The notes beneath the pieces are model-generated. The model did no database searches, had not been told where the DNA came from, and saw nothing but the letters and a program-made list of their open reading frames with translations. From Peptococcaceae bacterium (GTDB lineage: Bacteria > Bacillota > Peptococcia > Peptococcales > Peptococcaceae), in NCBI GenBank assembly GCA_017532485.1, contig JAFXJE010000103.1, forward strand, positions 1 to 8,284: 8,284 nucleotides of DNA. The letters run 5' to 3'. Each line of letters begins with the position of its first letter. Position 1 is the stretch's first letter. The translations under genes were made by a program, and so were the position numbers. Below, one piece after another: positions 6,045-8,284 of this stretch.

Positions 6045-6333
6045 GTTTAGTAATCTTTCTATCAATAGTTAAAATTTCGCCTTCGGGATTATAAACGACC
6101 TTGACATAAGCTGAAACTTTTGCAGCTCCTGCTTTAATGGCAATATGTTGACATTCTTTGACAATATCCATCAGTTGGTCATAATCATCCCCTTCAATAG
6201 TAGTTTCAAAAGGACCTACATGGCAGTGCAAGCCGCTGTTTTTAATAAAAGCGATAACTTCGTCGACGATGCGGATAAGCTCTTCATCATTAGGTGCTTC
6301 AGGCAGGACTTGGATTGCAATACTTGCTTTCAT
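6031..6333 (-). CDS. YkoF/MTH1187-type thiamine-binding protein
   Basis: This 100-residue cytoplasmic protein of the small thiamine-binding (formerly DUF77) family is one ferredoxin-like domain. The first strand is KASIAIQVLP (2-11). VDEVIAFIKNSGL is a helix, HVGPFETTIEGD (38-49) is the conserved ligand-site segment, LMDIVKECQHIAIKAGA is the second helix, and VSAYVKVVY is the last strand. In the two-domain relative YkoF of Bacillus subtilis, this fold binds thiamine or HMP. It is the first gene after the TPP riboswitch, with GGAGGT about 8 bases before the ATG. Its last 14 bases overlap the permease gene. It may act as a cytoplasmic acceptor for the imported ligand, which is an inference from position. 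No membrane segment or signal is present. Confidence 0.88.
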   Translation of the reverse strand: MKASIAIQVLPEAPNDEELIRIVDEVIAFIKNSGLHCHVGPFETTIEGDDYDQLMDIVKECQHIAIKAGAAKVSAYVKVVYNPEGEILTIDRKITKHAEA

Positions 6334-6373
6334 ATTTTTTTACCTCCAATAATTGAAATTTTTATTTGCCGGC

Positions 6374-6414
6374 AAAAAATAAAAACAGGAGACAACCCTT
6401 ACGGTATCTCCTGT
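6374..6414 (-). terminator. Riboswitch-controlled intrinsic terminator
   Basis: Read on the minus strand, ACAGGAGA (6414-6407) pairs perfectly with TCTCCTGT (6392-6385). Further inner pairs follow (U·G, A-U, then CC with GG around a one-base bulge) over a GUAAG loop. The stem is followed by TTTTT-A-TTTTTT. It lies between the TPP aptamer and the first gene of the thiamine operon, the standard place for an expression-platform terminator that stops transcription when TPP is bound. Confidence 0.9.
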
Positions 6415-6432
6415 AAAAAATCGCTGTTTATG

Positions 6433-6518
6433 ACTTCCTACGGCGGCATTATCCGCATCAGGTTATAGGGTCGAAGTTTGATTACTTCCTCTCAGCCTGC
6501 TCACACAAGCTCCCCTGT
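6433..6518 (-). promoter_or_regulatory. TPP riboswitch (THI box) aptamer
   Basis: The minus strand carries the conserved THI-box elements in order: GGGGAGC, the P3 stem AGCUUG/CAGGCU, CUGAGA, a P3a hairpin GAAGU/ACUUC, GACCCU (which pairs with the GGGG strand), AACCUGAUG, the P5 hairpin GCGG-AUAAUG-CCGC, and CGUAGGAAG. CUGAGA and the AUAAUGCC region form the pyrimidine- and pyrophosphate-binding pockets in known structures. It lies downstream of a consensus promoter and upstream of a terminator and thiamine uptake genes, so it should switch the operon off when TPP is plentiful. The closing P1 helix looks short. Boundaries are good to a few bases. Confidence 0.95.
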
Positions 6519-6539
6519 ATTTATTTATCTATGTCGCAG

Positions 6540-6568
6540 ATTATACACCTACATTTGTAAAACTGCAA
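6540..6568 (-). promoter_or_regulatory. Promoter of the thiamine operon
   Basis: On the minus strand, TTGCAG (6568-6563) and a perfect TATAAT (6545-6540) are 17 bases apart. This predicts transcription starting near 6533, about 15 bases before the aptamer begins. It is the only strong promoter-like site between the aptamer and the divergent gene. Confidence 0.82.
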
Positions 6569-6575
6569 GAGATTT

Positions 6576-6605
6576 TTGAAAAAATTTTAAAAAGTGTGGT
6601 ACAAT
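6576..6605 (+). promoter_or_regulatory. Promoter of the methyltransferase-family gene
   Basis: TTGAAA (6576-6581) and TACAAT (6600-6605) are separated by 18 bases, a good vegetative promoter. Transcription would start near 6612, giving a leader of about 30 bases with AGGAG at 6630-6634. Its -35 box lies only 7 bases from the -35 box of the divergent thiamine promoter, so the two polymerase sites are back to back. Confidence 0.72.
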
Positions 6606-6643
6606 GAGAAGAGAATTATTCTGCAAGACAGGAGCTGATTGTG

Positions 6644-7315
6644 ATGACCATGAATTTATTTTTGCAGGCGATAACAAAATTTTTATTGGGAATGGTTTTA
6701 GTAGGTTTATTAATATTTTTACCGGCAGGAACTTTGGCTTATTTTAACGGCTGGCTGCTTATGGGTATCTTGTTTATTCCTATGTTTTGTGCAGGTATTG
6801 TAATGATGGTCAAAAATCCGGAACTATTAAAAAAACGCCTGCAGGGTAAAGAAAAACAGGCTGATCAAAGTTTGGTTGTAAAACTTAGTGGACTTATGTT
6901 TATTGTTGGATTTGTGACTGCTGGCTTAGGTGTTCGCTTTGGTTGGTATATTCTTCCGAAAAAGGTCGTAATAGTTGCTGCAATATTGTTTTTGGCTGCC
7001 TATATTTTATATGCCGAAGTATTGCGTGAAAATACCTATCTTAGTCGGACTATCGAAGTACAGGAAAATCAAAAGGTGATAGATACAGGTTTATATGGTA
7101 TTGTTCGACACCCTATGTATAGTGCGACTGTTCTTTTGTTTTTAGCAATGCCGTTAGTTTTGGGCTCGGTTTATGCTTTTCTTATCTTTTTGGTTTATCC
7201 TTTTATTATTGCGAAGAGAATTAAAGGCGAGGAAGAATTTCTGGCAAAAGAACTTGTAGGTTACAAGGAGTATAAACAAAAAGTAAAATATCGCATGTTG
7301 CCTTTCATTTGGTAA
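6644..7315 (+). CDS. Isoprenylcysteine carboxyl methyltransferase (ICMT/PEMT)-family membrane protein
   Basis: This 223-residue integral membrane protein has four to five hydrophobic spans (for example FLLGMVLVGLLIFLPAG, GWLLMGILFIPMFCAGIVMM and VIVAAILFLAAYILYA). The C-terminal block is the S-adenosylmethionine-binding signature shared by bacterial ICMT-like and phospholipid methyltransferases: DTGLYGIVRHPMYSA (147-161), a hydrophobic span with PLVLGS, then RIKGEEEFL and YKEYKQKVKYRMLPFIW. Bacteria lack prenylated Ras-type substrates, so the true methyl acceptor is unknown; a lipid or small isoprenoid is a guess. GTG 6641, ATG 6644 and ATG 6650 are all in frame. ATG 6644 has the best spacing (9 bases) from AGGAG. 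It is probably co-transcribed with the acetyltransferase 16 bp downstream. Confidence 0.85.
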   Translation: MTMNLFLQAITKFLLGMVLVGLLIFLPAGTLAYFNGWLLMGILFIPMFCAGIVMMVKNPELLKKRLQGKEKQADQSLVVKLSGLMFIVGFVTAGLGVRFGWYILPKKVVIVAAILFLAAYILYAEVLRENTYLSRTIEVQENQKVIDTGLYGIVRHPMYSATVLLFLAMPLVLGSVYAFLIFLVYPFIIAKRIKGEEEFLAKELVGYKEYKQKVKYRMLPFIW

Positions 7316-7331
7316 GGAGGAGAAAGCATAG

Positions 7332-7841
7332 ATGAAATTACAGAAGATATGCCACGAGGACTTTGCGGCAATTTATGAGCAAATGGAAAAGAATTTTATT
7401 TTGGCGGAGCGACGAGATTTTGCGCCTGCTTACGAGTTATTTACACAAGAAAAGTATAGTATTTATCATCTCGTTGATAATGAGGAAAAAGTGGGATTTA
7501 TCAGCTTATGGCAAATAGCTGATGCTGTTTATGTAGAACATTTTGTAATTTATGAGCAATATCGCAATAAGGGATATGGTGGAAAAGCTTTGGAACTGGT
7601 CAAACAAGAAAATAATTTTGTGGTACTGGAAGCTGAGCTGCCGGAAGATGAATTAACAACAAGGAGAATAGGTTTTTATCAGCGCAATGGTTTTGTGCGA
7701 AATGAACAGCCCTATGTTCAACCGGCATATCGTCAAGGTGGTCAAGAGGTAGCAATGGTGCTTATGAGTTATCCAAACTTGGTGGAAAATTTTGACCAGC
7801 TTGTGCAGGAATTGCAGCGATGTGTATATGGAAAAAGCTGA
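7332..7841 (+). CDS. GNAT-family N-acetyltransferase
   Basis: This 169-residue protein is normal length for a single GNAT domain. The acetyl-CoA-binding motif A is seen as VEHFVIYEQYRNKGYGGKAL (68-87), with the Q/R-x-x-G-x-G/A core as RNKGYGG. Motif B is RRIGFYQRNGF (111-121). After about residue 140 comes a mostly helical tail (NLVENFDQLVQELQRCVYG). Family knowledge predicts transfer of acetyl from acetyl-CoA to an amine, but the substrate is unknown. It is not a copy of the acetyltransferase at the left edge, whose motif B region is quite different. An AGGAGG (7315-7320) that starts on the last base of the preceding stop codon serves as its ribosome binding site, indicating an operon with the methyltransferase-family gene. 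No hairpin terminator is visible after it. Confidence 0.87.
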   Translation: MKLQKICHEDFAAIYEQMEKNFILAERRDFAPAYELFTQEKYSIYHLVDNEEKVGFISLWQIADAVYVEHFVIYEQYRNKGYGGKALELVKQENNFVVLEAELPEDELTTRRIGFYQRNGFVRNEQPYVQPAYRQGGQEVAMVLMSYPNLVENFDQLVQELQRCVYGKS

Positions 7842-7861
7842 ACAGATACGGTTGATAAGTC

Positions 7862-7889
7862 TTGCTATTCTAGGTGCATACGCTATAAT
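7862..7889 (+). promoter_or_regulatory. Promoter of the cysteine desulfidase gene
   Basis: TTGCTA (7862-7867) and a perfect TATAAT (7884-7889) are 16 bases apart. Transcription would start near 7896 and give a leader of about 50 bases before the ATG at 7948. Because the upstream acetyltransferase gene lacks a visible terminator, read-through may also contribute. Confidence 0.65.
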
Positions 7890-7947
7890 GAAAAAGAGAA
7901 GTTAATGGAAATTAAATTGAAAAAATTGCAGAAAATGGAGTAAAAAA

Positions 7948-8284
7948 ATGTTGAATAAGGATATGATGTTAGAATTATTACAGCAGGATGTAGTTCCGGC
8001 TTTGGGCTGTACGGAGCCTGTTTGTGTAGCTTTGTGTGCGGCTCATGCAGCAAAAATAGCCGAGGGAGAAATTACTGCTATTGAGGTAGAAACTAATGGT
8101 GGTATTTATAAAAATGGGATGTCAGCAGGTATTCCTAATTGTCAGGAGGTAGGCTTGAATTACGCTGCAGCTTTAGGTACAGCTTTGAAAAATCCTGAAC
8201 GCAAACTGGAAGTAATGGCAGACATTACTGAAGAAACTTTGGCACAAATGCGAACATGGATTGAGGCAGGTATTGTTCAAGTAA
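7948..8284 (+). CDS. cyuA: L-cysteine desulfidase / UPF0597 family protein, N-terminal part (cut by window edge)
   Basis: The first 112 residues are present, and the frame is still open at the right edge. The family (CyuA/YhaM, often annotated as serine dehydratase alpha-subunit family or UPF0597) is about 430 residues long. It breaks L-cysteine down to pyruvate, ammonia and sulfide using an iron-sulfur cluster, in the cytoplasm of anaerobes. The recognisable motifs are VVPALGCTEPVCVALCAAHA (15-34) with the conserved Cys21, the GGIYKNGMSAGIPN block (51-64), and LEVMADITEE (87-96). TGGAG lies 7 bases before the ATG. The later cluster-binding cysteines lie outside the window, so integrity cannot be judged. 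The symbol rests on family resemblance; the substrate could differ from cysteine. Confidence 0.85.
   Translation, partial: MLNKDMMLELLQQDVVPALGCTEPVCVALCAAHAAKIAEGEITAIEVETNGGIYKNGMSAGIPNCQEVGLNYAAALGTALKNPERKLEVMADITEETLAQMRTWIEAGIVQV

Noticed and set aside
6145..6468. 107-codon plus-strand frame over the YkoF-like gene and the riboswitch
   Set aside because: It is antisense to a conserved gene and to a structured RNA whose sequence is fully explained.
7904..7943. 12-codon frame (MEIKLKKLQKME) just before the cysteine desulfidase gene, considered as a leader peptide
   Set aside because: It has no Cys codons, no ribosome binding site and no attenuator-like hairpin; it is likely chance in A/T-rich DNA.
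1..8284. CRISPR arrays, insertion sequences, toxin-antitoxin pairs, tRNA genes or phage genes
   Set aside because: No regularly spaced repeats, transposase motifs, terminal repeats, cloverleaf-like sequence or phage-type genes were seen on either strand.

Overview
The window comes from a low-GC, A/T-rich bacterial chromosome of the Bacillota type. Strong AGGAGG-like ribosome binding sites, near-consensus sigma-A promoters, short intergenic gaps, U-tailed hairpin terminators and a TPP riboswitch all fit this. A Negativicutes-like anaerobe is my best guess, from gene content and overall feel only. I see no mobile element, CRISPR array, tRNA or rRNA, and the content looks like ordinary chromosomal housekeeping and accessory genes.

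Layout. Positions 1-198 hold the 3' end of a GNAT acetyltransferase gene. It is followed by a possible broken small membrane peptide and a perfect-stem terminator (313-344). Positions 382-816 hold a good promoter with an overlapping inverted repeat, then a frameshifted and internally shortened relic of a TPR-type protein gene. Positions 868-2814 are a plus-strand cluster: alpha/beta hydrolase, single-domain MGMT-like protein with an intact cysteine, unknown membrane-anchored protein, and Spx/ArsC-like thioredoxin-fold protein. This cluster ends in a long hairpin (2821-2872) that also serves the convergent thiamine operon.

The thiamine operon is the core of the window. It occupies 6568 down to 2821 on the minus strand. 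A promoter (TTGCAG-17-TATAAT) drives a TPP riboswitch, an intrinsic terminator, and five genes: YkoF/MTH1187-type thiamine-binding protein, ABC permease (ThiX-like), NMT1/THI5-like lipoprotein (ThiY-like), ABC ATPase (ThiZ-like) and thiamine pyrophosphokinase (ThiN). The genes overlap or sit within about 20 bp of one another. The likely logic is that thiamine or a pyrimidine precursor is captured outside the cell, imported using ATP, and thiamine is pyrophosphorylated to TPP, which switches the operon off through the leader.

Divergently, from 6576 onward, are a membrane isoprenylcysteine-methyltransferase-family protein and a GNAT acetyltransferase, probably co-transcribed. A separate promoter (7862-7889) then leads to the start of an L-cysteine desulfidase (CyuA/UPF0597) gene that runs off the right edge.

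I did not find a clearly new biological system. The points most worth a second look are the alternative pairing in the TPP leader, the pairing of a YkoF-like protein with a ThiXYZ-type transporter, the decayed TPR gene behind an apparently intact promoter and operator, and the uncharacterised 131-residue membrane protein.
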